In this document: positions 1 to 11,352 of the stretch, in pieces
Position numbering within the stretch: the stretch's first letter is position 1
Layout of the letters: each line of letters starts with the position of its first letter
Source: Cantharellus purpuraceus
Taxonomy: Eukaryota > Basidiomycota > Agaricomycetes > Cantharellales > Hydnaceae
NCBI GenBank assembly: GCA_025174535.1
Contig: JALBUN010000010.1
Location: 1,922,001 to 1,986,000, forward strand
Direction: 5' to 3'
Length of the DNA stretch: 64,000 nucleotides
Notes under the pieces: model-generated
Told to the model about the DNA's origin: nothing
The model's database searches: none
The model's input: the letters and a program-made list of their open reading frames with translations, nothing else
Made by a program: the position numbers and the translations under genes

Positions 1-44
1 AGGGGATAGACAAGAGACATTGCAGATGAGGAGAGTGTCGTTGG

Positions 45-320
45 GTGCTTCAAGTTCCAAAGCGGAATATGAGCGCTTATAGATGACGTAATCCACCTTA
101 TTGTTATGTTTGTTGTCGTAATGTAGGATGGTGTGCAGTCATGGTGCAGAGAGACACTTGCAAAGGATGGCATTCTTCTGGTAGCGAGACCAGGTGAATA
201 GAGACACCGAGTGCTTCAAGTTCCAAAGCGGAATACGACCGCCTTGGTGATTACGTAACTGACTTTATTGTTTAGGTTTGTCGTAGGCAAGTAGGATGGT
301 GTTCAACGTTTCAGTCATGG
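45..320. repeat. Diverged direct repeat upstream of the CCCH gene
   Basis: Two related segments of about 100-110 bp lie at 45-144 and 211-320. Both start with GTGCTTCAAGTTCCAAAGCG and both end with CAGTCATGG. The middles keep recognisable matches, including the GATGACGTAA/GATTACGTAA core. No reading frame explains them. They lie 230-500 bp before the start codon of the next gene and may be duplicated regulatory DNA, which is inference. Confidence 0.7.
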
Positions 321-478
321 TCTACAGACTTGGATGGGATTATCGATGCTTGATACAAGACATGCAACAGCGGAATGGTGGTGGACACGTACGGTGAATA
401 GCGGAGGCCATTGTCGGAGAACAAAAGGAAAGGGAAAGTTTACCAGAGTGGGATAGGGTTTATTGTGCGATGGAGAGG

Positions 479-486
479 TATAAAAT
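479..486 (+). promoter_or_regulatory. TATA box of the CCCH zinc-finger gene
   Basis: A TATAAAAT element lies about 70 bp before the chosen start codon at 550. The spacing leaves room for a short 5' leader. Confidence 0.55.
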
Positions 487-549
487 AACAGACGACGGCT
501 ATTTGCTTTGCTCTCTTCATCTTTACCAGTGTCCTCGTCGTTGCACAGA

Positions 550-3500
550 ATGCACTACGCAGCCATGTCCTATTGTCTGCCGCCGACACCGCCAGAAGAT
601 TTCGATGACCCGCTCCAGAGACTCATCCAGCCCATTGCAGACCTTTCTCTTACATCCCCGCCCACAGAATACTGGACACCGGCGTTTGTGCCCTCGTACG
701 ATCCCCTCTCGCCGTCGTACGACCCGTGCGCGGCGAGCCCATGCAACCCGTTTCCGACCTCGTCGCCCTTTGCGCACGTCTCCTTCGGCGCACGGGCGGC
801 GAGGATGGAGGGCGGCAGACATCTTGGGTATGAGGAGAGTGTCGAGTCTTGTGTGTCCTTGCAGCCGGCACCAGCACCAGCACCAGCAGCACCAGCACCA
901 GCACCAGCAGCACCAGCAGCACCAGCACCAGCAGCAGCACCAGCACCAGCACCCCTTCCCTCATCCCTCTCTCGCATCCCACCCCCCCACTCAGCGCCCT
1001 ACCTCCGACGCACCAAACCATGCCGATTCTACCTCGACACCGCCGGATGCAAATCCGGCCGGTGGTGCAACTTCAAACATCCCGTCGGCGCACGCACGCA
1101 CGGCGGCACTGGCACTGGCAGTGACGCCGACGCCGACGCCGACTCGGACCGCTCGTCTAGCATGTGTAGCTCCGTGAGCAGTAGCACGCTCGATGAGCTG
1201 CGTGCCGCCGTCGTACGGTCGCGCGCCAACAATGCGAACCCAGATGCGAGCACGCGGTGGGACGACGTACCCGACGTGCGTGATCTCGATCCCGACTGGG
1301 GGAAGAAACCCGACGACGTGCACCCCAAATGGCGCAGTGAGTGTTTATGATGCCACTCCCCACATGCGTGAAGCGACTCTGACCGGTGTGTACGTGTGAC
1401 ACACAGCACAGCCCTGCCGCAACTTCCTCCTCGGTCTCTGCCGCTACGGGGACAAGTGTCAATTCATCCACGCACCGGGTCTATTTCCCATCACCGTCGC
1501 CCCACCCGATGCCTTGCCTTCCCATCACCCTCCGCGTCCTTCCCACTCCTCGTACCCCCCCTCCATTCCCATCCCGGGTCCAATAGACCCCCCCCTGGGC
1601 TCCTCGCCCACCCATTCACTCCCACTCCCAGTTCCGCTATCCGTCTGGGGCCCCCATCCCGGCATTGGCGTCCCCGTCACTCTCGACGCCAACGCCAACG
1701 CCGGCGCGTCCCCCACTGACACGACGACATCGGCTTCCGAGCACTCCAATAATCCATTCTACCGCAGTACGTACGCGTCTATTACCACACATATCCCTTC
1801 CCCTCCCCATGTGCACACAACCACCCCTAACGTCATTTCGTGTTTATTTCATACCTGCTCACACACACCTACAGCGAAGCCTTGCGTGTTTTTTGAGACG
1901 GAAGGGACCTGTCCGCGGGGTGTGCAGTGCCATTTGTGAGTGCTTTTGATGAGCTGCTCACGGTGGCGCTGATCGAAAATTCTTTTTTTTTTCTGCGTTT
2001 AGTATTCATGACGCTAGCAAGTCAACGTGCAAGCCAGAGCCAGAGCCAGAGCCTGCGCCTACGACGGAGCCCCAGTCCGCCTTACAGCACCCATCCTGGG
2101 CAGACGACGACCGCGACCTTGATCTCGACGAGGTGCCCTGCTTTGAGGAGGTGCCGCGGCTTGGGTTTGGGTCGGGCGGCGGGGGTGTGTGTGATGGGGG
2201 TGGTGGTGGTGGTGGGGATAGGGATGTGGCGATGCAGGATATGACGAATGCGCATGCGCATGCGCAGGCTGCTGATGGGGAGGGTGGTGCGCCGAGGAGT
2301 GCGAGTATGAGGCGGAGGGAGCGTGCGAAGGCGAGGGCGAGGGAGGCGCAGCAGGTTGGGGGTGGGGGGATATTTAAGCCGATGTGGAGGGTGGTGGGGG
2401 GTGGGGTGATGCTTGCTGGTGCGAGTGCCAATGTCGGTGCCAGTCCCAATGTCGGTGCCAATGCCGGTGGGGGTGCCGGTGGGAGGCGTCATCGGAATGG
2501 GGGTGGCGGCGGTGGCGTGCAGCAGGGCGAGGAGGAGGAGGACGCAGTGTTGGCGTATCAGCCACGGGACGTGAGTGGTGAGTAACGCCAGCTTGGCTCT
2601 GTGCGTTTCTTTTCTGTGCGCTAACAGGGTGTTGGGTGTTGTTGTTTTTGGTGGCAGATGTACGACGTGGATATGATTATTATGGCTATGGCTATGGCTA
2701 TGGCCATGAAGACGAGTGCGACTATGACGTCTTTACGGTGGATCCTGCGCAGTACCCCCCGAACGAGCTGTTCAGCGCGCCGCAGGGTGATTCGCTTTGT
2801 ATCTCGATGGGGAGGTTGGACGTGGGCCGGGGCGGGGTGGGTGCGGGTGCGGGTGTGGGTGTGGGGGGGGTTGGGCGGAGGGGAAGGACGCCGTCTCCTG
2901 TGGGAGTGAATAAGAAGGAGAGGGAGAGGGAGAGGGAGAGGCACAAGCCACGCCTCACGATCGCCGTTCCTCGTCCCAGTCCTAATCCTGCTCTGGGCGC
3001 CACTGGCACTACCCCTACGAACGCGAACGGGGATGCACAGGCACCGGCACCGGCACACGCACGCGCACGAGGCCATCGGAGGACGCAGAGTTATAGCGTC
3101 AAGAGTATGAGTGTGGGTGTGGGTGCGGGTGCGGGTGCGGGTGTGGTGAGCAGGAAGGGACGGGAGGGACATCAGGGTGGGAAGGCGGCGTCTCCGGGGT
3201 ATGCGCCGTATCCGTCGCCGTCTCCGCGTCCGCGTGTGGGGCTGGGACGGGGAGGGGAGGCGTATGCTGTGCGCACGGAGGCGGGGGATGATGTGTTGGA
3301 TTGGGGTGAGGGCGAGTGTGAGAGTGAGGGTGGGGGTGAAGGTGGGGACGGGGACGGGGACGGGGACGGGGACGGGGACGGAGCAGAGTGCGAGGCGCGA
3401 GGCGCAGCGGTGACTATGCGCGGCAGTCACGTTGATAATATCCGCCGCGCGCGGTCGACCCCGCCGACGCCCCGGTCTGGCGGGACGTTTTTGTGTGTAC

Positions 3501-3605
3501 CGGTGAGTTTTTTGAGGGAGGGGATTTGTTTTTTTCTTTGCTGATTGTTTTTTTTTTTTTGTGGGGGTGTAGATACCGCCGAGGCTGGTTGCGGAGTCGC
3601 CGTGA
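550..3605 (+). CDS. Triple CCCH zinc-finger protein, probably RNA-binding
   Basis: Exons are placed at 550-1336, 1407-1766, 1875-1935, 2003-2577, 2658-3502 and 3573-3605. They are phase-consistent and give 886 residues. Three CCCH fingers are visible. The first is C-x8-C-x5-C-x3-H near base 1020. The second, C-x7-C-x5-C-x3-H, starts exon 2. The third, C-x8-C-x5-C-x3-H, is completed across the intron at 1936-2002. Proteins with such fingers usually bind RNA and control mRNA processing or decay; which transcripts is unknown here. The rest is low complexity: Ala-Pro repeats (870-950), Gly-rich tracts, a Tyr-Gly run after 2670 and a Gly-Asp run near 3350-3380. The ATG at 550 follows a TATA box; a non-ATG opening upstream at 508 was not used. 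Long frames on both strands here are shadows of the repeats. Domain call is firm; biological role is not. Confidence 0.85.
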
Positions 3606-4151
3606 GGAGGGAGGGGTTGAACGTTGACGTTGGGCCCCGTTCGTTTTTTTTTTCCGAGAGATGGATTTTATTCCTGTGGGAAGGATTTGGGGGGGCTTTA
3701 ACCCCCACCTCCCCCCGGCTGGTTGTACTCGTATCTTTGTATTTCTCTGGTGTTGTTGCTGTTTCTCTCACACCTGCATCCATCCGACATCATTTTCATC
3801 GTGTATTACTTACTCTCTTTTTCTTCGCGTTCATTCGTGTTCTCGTTATCGTCGTCTGTGTCAATTTTCGGAGTTTTATATACAGCTGATACTTCCTTCT
3901 GGGACTGACTACGAGGGCGTATGGTTAAGAAGAATCAACATACCCGTGTGGTGGCGAGATCATAATAGTGGTTCTGGGCTCCATGGACGGAACGGCATCG
4001 ATTAGCTCTTATGATCCAGTAATTCAACGGCGCGACGTTTTTACACACGGTCCAGCCGTCGTGCGTTTGTATAGTTTGATCGGATGTGTCGATTGGGCGC
4101 GCGCGCGCGGCGGTGGTGGTGGATGCGTGTGGTGGGGAAAAAAAGAAGCAT

Positions 4152-4240
4152 GGCAACGATGCCCATGCTGAAAATCGGAACACCAGGACATGTACAACGT
4201 ATGTCCTGGTGTTCCGATTTTCAGCATGGGCATCGTTGCC
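4152..4240. repeat. Perfect inverted repeat: 40-bp arms, 9-nt loop
   Basis: Bases 4152-4191 are the exact reverse complement of 4201-4240, with GTACAACGT between them. All 40 pairs match. RNA from either strand would fold into a long hairpin. No flanking target duplication and no longer terminal repeat was found, so it is not obviously a MITE. It could be a small-RNA precursor, a strong terminator-like structure or a recent palindrome-forming event. Confidence 0.97.
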
Positions 4241-5308
4241 AAGTTTCAAGCTTCAAGCTTCGAGTTGTTTCAGCGTACGTGGCCGGGAGCGAGGTGGGAT
4301 CTCGCACGTAGGTGGTACGGTATTTATCGGAAAGCAATTGCTATACGACATGCGAGATGATTCAACCCTTGCCAGTCTACGATGCGGTGCGTGCTACGGC
4401 CTCGTACAGGACCACCCCTCGAGGGGCAGCTACCTGGTTCTCTCCACCGCACTACGGAAATACACCTTGCGGTATACGCGGAGCCACGCGGGAAGTGATA
4501 TGGCGCTACAAGTGGCCTGAAGGCTCTGTGGCATTGTGTATCACATGGCCTATTCCCTGATGAGTTTCAGGTAGGTGAATTCCTTCCTATAGGAAGAATT
4601 CGAGAAGACACCGTCGGTCGTGGTACCTGTATCGCTTTGCAATCTCACCCCGATTTTGCGACGTTACGCTCCTTGACAACGTTTCGCGTTTTACTCCTCT
4701 TTTTTTTCCATCATCATTCATCGATGTCGGAGTTTTTATGGCTGCTTTGCTAATCATTTCATCTGCAATCATCAGCGTACTTGCAGTCCTATAGCGCGCA
4801 TCAGAAGATGATACATTTGGCCTATGAGTTCGATACTTTGGAGGTTTGATGTCAAAGCACGTGGCAGGTTTTTTGTTATTTCATCATCCCCTCTCCGGAT
4901 ATGAGCCATGTCGCCCTAATCGAGGTCTTACCGCTGCAGAGGGCATTCTTGTGCGAGCATATCAACAACCCTTTTGTCATGAATGTGGGACCCTGTGTGT
5001 AACGCCCGGCCATCGCGGGTGTGCGCACTGGGAACTGGTTCCTGTGCAAAAAAGGAGCGCAATCGGTGGATTTTGGGGTGGTCTGCCGACCTCAGTTGGA
5101 CTCGACTGGGAAGATCTTGCACGGTAACGACGAGGCTTATGCGATGCTGTCCGGTCGCGGCCACGTTAGCAGAGCGGCTTGGCCAGTGTGAATGATGGCG
5201 ATGACTGTGCCGCCAAGAGGTTTGTTGTCCGAGATCTCAATTGCGATGGTCCCCTCCGTCCGGCGCGGCCGTCAGTTACGTCTTCCTTTCCTCTCCCTGT
5301 CACTACAT

Positions 5309-5316
5309 TATAAAAA
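5309..5316 (+). promoter_or_regulatory. TATA box of the seven-helix protein gene
   Basis: TATAAAAA lies 170 bp before the ATG at 5479. It lies only 13 bp before another in-frame ATG at 5329. Transcription would probably start downstream of 5329, which is why the later ATG is preferred. Confidence 0.5.
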
Positions 5317-5478
5317 CTCCCCGGGAGCATGACGAGAGTGATCTGCCACGCACACACTGCGCCCACTGCGACGACACGTGCTGGAGTCCTAGCTGCGCAG
5401 CCTCCTAGGATCGATCTAAGTGCTCTTACTGACACACCTCTGCGCGTGGCGGTGAAAAAAAAAAAAAAGTCGGGATCC

Positions 5479-6992
5479 ATGGGAGTCGTGCTGCAGATTG
5501 TGTGTCTCGTCTTTGCGTTGCTGGGCTTGATCACTCTCTCCGCGTTCCTTTTGACCGTCGTGCTCTCGGACGAAGTGAGGCGCCACCCCGTGTTTTTGAA
5601 TTTTATCTGCACGTGGGTGATATGGTCTCTGTTTATGGCGTTCAGGTGTGTTCATGCCGGCGCCACCGTGTGCCTGGCGACGCGAGTCGTGCTGACCCGC
5701 TCGTGGATGGCGTTCGCACTTTGCAGTGGCCTTGGTGCGATAGCGATGCCCGACTATGCACGGTCTGAGACGAGCGTCGTTATGCATGATGCGATGCGAG
5801 ATATTCTCTGGCTTGTGTGAGTAGGGTTTGTTGGATCGATCCCACTGCCCCATCGCTGAGTTTGTCTTAGAACCCAGGTGGCCACGTTAAACTTGGTCAT
5901 CCATGTGAGTTTCCGTGATCCCAAGCACACATGAAACCCGACCTTTGCCATGCAGCTGTGGTACACGATGAACACATTTCTACGAGACGGGTACTCGATC
6001 CGAGCCGACAAACGACGCTCGCTAATAGTGAGTGCGGCGCCAGTCCCATCAGGAATCCTCTAACTTTCTCTTCAGCTTCTGGTCACACCCTATCTCGCAG
6101 GATTGCTCCCTGTCGTCAGTTGTGGACTCTGTTCTAGCCAGACAATTTCTCTCATCATAACACACACACAGGCAGAGCTATTCTACCGCCCCGGTATCAT
6201 TTTCGGCATACCCACTCGAGTATCCCTGAAACCCCTGTTCCTGGCTCTCACGATCGCGACCTTGATATTTGACGGTACGTCCGCCCCTCAGTCTCAATCA
6301 GATATGGCGACTGACGCACTGTGTGCAGTTGCGCTGTTGTATATTTTCTGTAAGAACCGTCAGAGATCGCAGCACGCAGAGATCCGTGGCGTCATGTCGA
6401 CCGTGTTACTCACGAAGCTGCTCATTTGCTCTTTATTTCGGGTCTTGCTCATGATGTATGTCAGACTATGCATCGTGGACATCACGAGACACTAACAGCT
6501 GCTTATCTCCAGTCTCTGTGTACTTTTTATTATAGACACTAATAACGAGGTCTCCGATATGCTTTTTGAGTTCTGCGAAAGCCTGAGTGAGTATGGCCTC
6601 CCGAACCGCCTGCCCAAGCTGAAATGCAGGTGTCGGTGTAGACCCTTTGCTAGTATTCTTACTTCTAGGAACAAAGCGGGTGCGTCCTATGTGACGAACA
6701 CTGAACATGATCGCATCTTGAAGCTTTTTGAACACAGGATGCCCTACGCGTCTGGTTCTGCCGCCGGTCCGGACAAGCCACGTCCCCGAGCGACACCTGC
6801 GATCCCGAGCTGGGCACCAGGAGTCTTGTCCTTGGCGTGAGCTCTTCCGGTACCGTCTGGACGGGCGATACCGCTGCGACGATCGTGAATATATCCCCGA
6901 CCTCCCGACTGCACGGAGATCCGTCGGGAGGCATAGAGGGTATATTACCTCCCAGTCCGAGCCGGCCCATCATTCTCGACGCTCGTCACTGA
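5479..6992 (+). CDS. Seven-transmembrane protein, fungal GPCR-like family
   Basis: Nine exons are proposed: 5479-5645, 5727-5816, 5871-5904, 5956-6027, 6076-6274, 6329-6455, 6513-6586, 6642-6679 and 6738-6992. They are phase-consistent and give 351 residues. Hydrophobic helices follow at the N-terminus, after FLNFICTWVIW, around ATLNLVIHLWY, around TPYLAGLLPVV, around FLALTIATLIF, around VLLTKLLICSLF, and at PLLVFLLLGTKRDALRVW. The last helix followed by G-T-x-x-D-x-L-R-x-W matches the end of the helical core in many Basidiomycete seven-helix proteins of unknown ligand. A Ser/Thr/Pro-rich cytoplasmic tail follows. Most introns are under 60 nt with clear GTxxGT donors. A read-through of the last introns would end at 6840 but would lose helix seven. 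It is not a recognised pheromone receptor; ligand and G-protein coupling are unknown. Confidence 0.75.
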
Positions 6993-8867
6993 GACTAAAA
7001 TAATACCAGACTTGTATCATCATAGAGTTACGCCGTGTGTAGCCATATATCCAACTGAACTGTATCCTAGTATCCAGAGTTGAACTTTTTGTAGGTCGTA
7101 TTATGCCATCATTTGAAATTGTGTGTGGTGGGGGTTTCTGAAACGTTTGAATGAATGTGAGCTGTGTGCAAGTGAGTGTCCGGGGGTCCCTAGCGATCCA
7201 ACACATACATGTATTGCTTTGGGTCAACAAAGCGACCGAGGCGAAAGGTGCTTCCTCAAGGTTAGAGATTGGTCGCAGTTTCAGCCTATCTGGATCCAGA
7301 TAGCCTGAAACAGTGACCATTCTAAACACGACACCGTCTGATACAAACTTGGTAAGTTACCGGTTTGCTCACGCTGGTCTGGGCGTTGATCAGGGTCTCC
7401 CACGTGGAAAAGAAAGACAGGAAATCTACATACTTCAGATTACGTAACGTACTAATCGCCACGTGGTCCACGTGGCTGTGGCGGACTTACTCCTGTTTGC
7501 ACCGCGGGGCAGTCAAAAACGTAGGCATCTCTGTTGGCGCACCTGCGATGAAACATGTTCCACACTAAGACAAGGTGAGATGTACGCTATTGACCGGCAT
7601 CACCGGTTCAAATGACAATGTGTTCACCGCCGGGAAGGGCTTACAGTCATTTCTACTGCCGCCGCCGCCTTTGAATTCTCGGAAAAACGATCAGATGATC
7701 ATAATATCGACGTCGACACTGGATTGAAACTCTCCATCTCGTTTCCTGACTCGGCGGAAGTCAAACTGTGTTTACACAACACACATTGTGCGTTGTGAAT
7801 TCGCCATTGGGCGCATGAAGCGCTGGTGATGGAGGAGTCGTTATACGGACAGTCCAATTTGACGTTTTTGGAAGGTTTCATTCCCGTGGCATATTCGTAT
7901 GGCGTACTCTTGGTCATTACAATGCCGCCGCCGGTCGCCGTCGCCTCCCGGCGTCATATTATTGAGGCGCATCCCGTGCGGTGACCAGAGTGGAGTTTTC
8001 ATAACTCGTAACCAGCCAATATGAAATCTCCTAGTACCCACACAATGGCATCGAGCGTCTCTGCGCAAAGCCACTTCTTCCCGCCTGGCGCAACATGTTT
8101 TGGCGTGTCACAGTCCCGGTTCGTGAGTCCTGCGCCCCCGTGCCCCGTAACAAACGACATGGTATCCTTTCTCAGCCTCACGGAGGATTTCGAGCACCAT
8201 TACTTTATTGTGCCGTGGGTGCGCCTTGGGATGATGGGTGTCCCTACGGCTACTGTCACAATATCGACATTGCAGGTACATTTTCCGTCTCTTTCTGCTC
8301 AACATTGGTTCATCTGCGCATTTCCGGCCCCCTTATTCGTGTGTCCACATACCTTACCAACTTCTTCGTTGGTATGCTTTCACATACGTCTATAGACCAT
8401 CCGGGTTGATCCTCTCCTCGACCGCCATTCTACTTTTCTACCAACACGATGACCATGGAGTCCATCACACCTTTTAGTCTCAAACAATAACGCTATACTC
8501 CCTTCTTGTGTCTTGCATTTTCTCTATCGCTCGGAATTTTCTCACCCATTTTCATGCCATCATCCCCACTGCCATGGCCAGCTCTCCCCCGACCATCTAC
8601 GTATTCATATATGCAGTGCGATCATATTTAAACATTGACTCGCAAGTAAAGAGCAATGACATTCTATGCAATTGATGGAACTGGTAATGCATGACAACGT
8701 GCAGAAATCAGCCTGAATGGATATATTCATGGACAGTTATTGGCCCAGAAGTGGATGTCATGAGACATGCGGGAGATGGAAGTCCAAATTCAGTGGTAGA
8801 GATGTAACAGCTACAACAGAAAAATCAGGATGTAATCTACCACAAGCATTTGCATCAATTTAATCGG
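6993..8867. other. Region without an assignable gene
   Basis: Only short, mutually overlapping frames occur, for example 8021-8395 (+). None has recognisable motifs or consistent splice structure. A near-palindrome lies at 7271-7318. The stretch may hold unrecognised lineage-specific sequence. Confidence 0.4.
7271..7318. repeat. Near-perfect palindrome
   Basis: The core CTATCTGGATCCAGATAG (7286-7303) is a perfect 18-bp palindrome. It is flanked by GTTTCAG and CTGAAAC with one C/C mismatch between, then by GGTC and GACC. It lies in unassigned DNA about 280 bp after the seven-helix gene. It could bind a dimeric factor or form a hairpin; no function is shown. Confidence 0.85.
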
Positions 8868-10406
8868 TCATTCAGCGGGAATGGCAGTTAAAGCAAGTAG
8901 TGGCGTGTGAAAAGATGTGTGAATGCACATACACTGGAATTGTCTCCAAGGGAACTCCTCAAACCAACCCATCAATTCCTCTGCATGTCGCTTCACCACA
9001 AAGAGTGCGACTGCAAGTAAAAAACGCATCTTCAGGCCGGCGGAAACTAGAAGGGTATGTAACACAGGGGTCATAAAAAATTGCCAGTGGTTGTTGAACA
9101 GGACCGGAAAGTGGACGTAAATTATCACCTGCTTCTCGTCATAATAAATAGTGTAGACAAAAGACCTCTTGTCAAGTCTCCCCAGTTTGGCCTCGTTTCT
9201 CTCTTTGGAAGAGAGACAGTTCTTGCTATAATGATAAAGAACAAAGAGTATCATCGTGCGATGAACACTAGCAGAAATCTGGGCGAGAGGATATGGCGTT
9301 GAATTTGGACCAGTGGCTGCCAACCCAACTTTGACCTGAGGAACTTGCAAAGTATCGCTCAAAGTGAAGGATGATAGAAAGTTGATCCCACGCCTCGACT
9401 GTTTGCACTCCCCGGAAATCACTACAGGTTGTACAGTCTGGAAGTCCTTGTTGATGACACGTGTGGCAAAGTCTGGATGAGGTGCAGAACGTGATGTGCG
9501 CATCGGCAAGGGAAACCGCAATAATTCACCACTGTAGAAGCAATGACGCAGGGAAAGAAGTCAATAGCTAAGGCACTTACGAGAGAACTTGGCATCCATG
9601 AACATGGAATATACCTGCCAAGGCTGAACCCACGAGCCGTTCGATGGCCAACTCGGCGGTGTGATTCGTTGAAGGCGATAGTCAGAGCAAATTAGTCATG
9701 GTTGATTGCACCTTGGGGGTGATCTCCCCATCATGAGAAGATAATTGCATAGCATCATCTAGGGAGGAAAGGTCAGGAGCCGGGTATGCCGCCCTGCAGT
9801 ATCCTTTGACCCAGTTGATCTTGAGACGTTCTGGATCATTGAACAGGCTGTGACCAACAAAATGTAAGGATACTCTCAACAAGGCTGCTTCAAATTTATC
9901 TGGTTCGAGATTGCTAAGGTCTAAAATATCCACGTTCTGAACAACATCCGCCGTTTCAGGATAGTGAGGAATCACATAAGGGTTAGGACACACTTTACCT
10001 TAGCTGGAGCACCTCCATTGAGTTGAAGCGTACTTGGAAAGTCGATGCTTGTCTTCAGACTGCCCAACATCCACTCTTTGCAGACCTCCGTGATAAATGA
10101 CACCACATTTTTGGCGACTGAAGAGTTGGTCACTAATTGCTCAATGGAATGCATCTCCCCTGCATTCCAAATGGAGCCTGGGAAATAATCATGGAAAAAC
10201 CACCCGGCTTTCTCAGAGTCAGTTTTCAAAAGTTGACTGGGAAAATCATAAGCATTTGCAACGTCTATAAAGAAAGCTGCAGACCTCGCTGGCTTGCTAG
10301 GGTCCCCTGCCTTGATTCCAAGATTTAAGAGTACTGTAGCAAGGGATGTAGCTGTATGTGGTGGCATTGTTGGGTTGCCGTCGGGAGTGAAGGACATATC
10401 ACCCAA
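8868..10406 (-). pseudogene. Decayed gene with PD-(D/E)XK-like signature
   Basis: Four coding-quality blocks read on the minus strand. Block one (10406 down to 9999) joins block two (9936 down to 9682) across a 62-nt intron at 9937-9998. Block two ends in an in-frame TGA at 9682-9684, but the same frame continues with coding-like sequence. It then splices near 9574 (donor GTAAGT) to block four, 9521 down to 8868. Block four contains H-P-D-F followed 20 residues later by V-V-I-S-G-E-C-K. This is the spacing and hydrophobic setting of the PD-(D/E)XK nuclease core: Asp codon at 9471-9473, Glu at 9408-9410, Lys at 9402-9404. The 5' end beyond 10406 is lost in AT-rich sequence next to a copia element. 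The nuclease idea is inference from the motif alone; the family was not otherwise recognised. The single stop could also be a sequencing error. Confidence 0.5.
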
Positions 10407-10900
10407 CGCTCGCGTACACTGTAGAAAAACACGCTATGAATTTCAGTGCCTTACGCACTTGTAAATAAATACAGTACATATGTAGCTTACCTTCAGTGCC
10501 CTTGAGCTGAAAATAAGTGCCATTGCTGTGAACAGCTCCTTTCAGCATATACTGAAATCTAGTAGAATCAATGGGACTAAAAGTACCTTTTGTACTTCTT
10601 TTGATACACATTACTACTTTATAGGAGCACCTTTAGTACTTAATAAAAGTCAATCTCCAAATATAGGATCTGAAAGATCATATGTAGAGTTTAGGTTGAA
10701 CGAAGAGATGTTTCTTAGATCATTCTCACTCAATACGTCCAAAGATACCTTCATATTCCTAGTTTAGGAAATGTTAGATATTTATATCATTCATTTTCAA
10801 ACAATTGAATAGAACATATTTTTCTTCCCACCAGTAAAGGTAGATATCATTCTTGACTATGTGCTGCAATTCAGGTAGAAAGGAATACATGACAATTTAT
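10407..10900. other. AT-rich junction between decayed gene and copia relic
   Basis: A short open frame (10528-10767, +) exists but has no recognised motif. The sequence changes to strongly AT-rich here, and no clean gene boundary is visible. Confidence 0.35.
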
Positions 10901-11345
10901 TGTAATCTGAACAGGATAATCTCAGTCCATATATTGTGGATATGGTTCAGTGTAGTTACCTGAACAGGATAATCTACAAGACATAAATATAAGTATAGAC
11001 TGGAGAAAACATGAACTGATGTCTCTATCAGAGTTGAGTGCAGTAATGCTATGTGAAGAACTCAGTCTTGTATCAAGTGAAGACTGAGTACATAGAGTCT
11101 AACCTATGTGAAGAACTACAGTGTGGTTAGAATACTTGTAATAGATAGAAAATGAAAACAAACCTCAGTCTCGTATCAAGTGAAGACTGAGGACTCTCAA
11201 AGAATAACTATCCTACTGAAATAAACCAAGAGCCTGCTGTGCATCCAGCCCTAGATACAAATCACTAGATCCTGTTCTGTGATGCAAGTGATCTGTCAGT
11301 TAGACTCAAAGGGTTGTGGATTGTAGTGGACTTGCTGACATAACA
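10901..11345 (-). mobile_element. Possible 3' LTR of the copia relic
   Basis: On the minus strand the segment begins TGTTATGTCAGC just after the end of the polymerase frame and ends ATTACA. This gives TG...CA ends with a one-mismatch 6-bp terminal inverted repeat. It has internal short repeats, including two copies of TGAACAGGATAATCT. The matching 5' LTR was not found. A 58-bp near match to its end lies at 26742-26800. The limits are inferred. Confidence 0.45.
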
Positions 11346-11352
11346 TTGTTGG

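Larger units (their letters stand above)
3606..5478. other. Intergenic region with one strong hairpin
   Basis: No credible gene was found. The stretch contains T-rich probable 3' UTR (3606-3900), the hairpin at 4152-4240, an imperfect EcoRI-centred palindrome at about 4578-4602, and the promoter of the next gene near 5300. Confidence 0.5.

Noticed and set aside
470..1177. 235-codon + frame and several minus-strand frames over the CCCH gene
   Set aside because: They are produced by the triplet and hexamer repeats; only one frame carries the zinc fingers and correct splice phases.
2621..3430. 269-codon minus-strand frame rich in Arg, His and Thr
   Set aside because: It is the antisense of the repeat-rich exon of the CCCH gene with no motif.
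4084..4311. Apparently related short peptides on both strands (MATMPMLKIGTPGH)
   Set aside because: They arise because the perfect inverted repeat is read in both directions; not separate genes.
10528..10767. 79-codon + frame that looks faintly organellar
   Set aside because: AT-rich composition alone; no recognisable mitochondrial or element protein.
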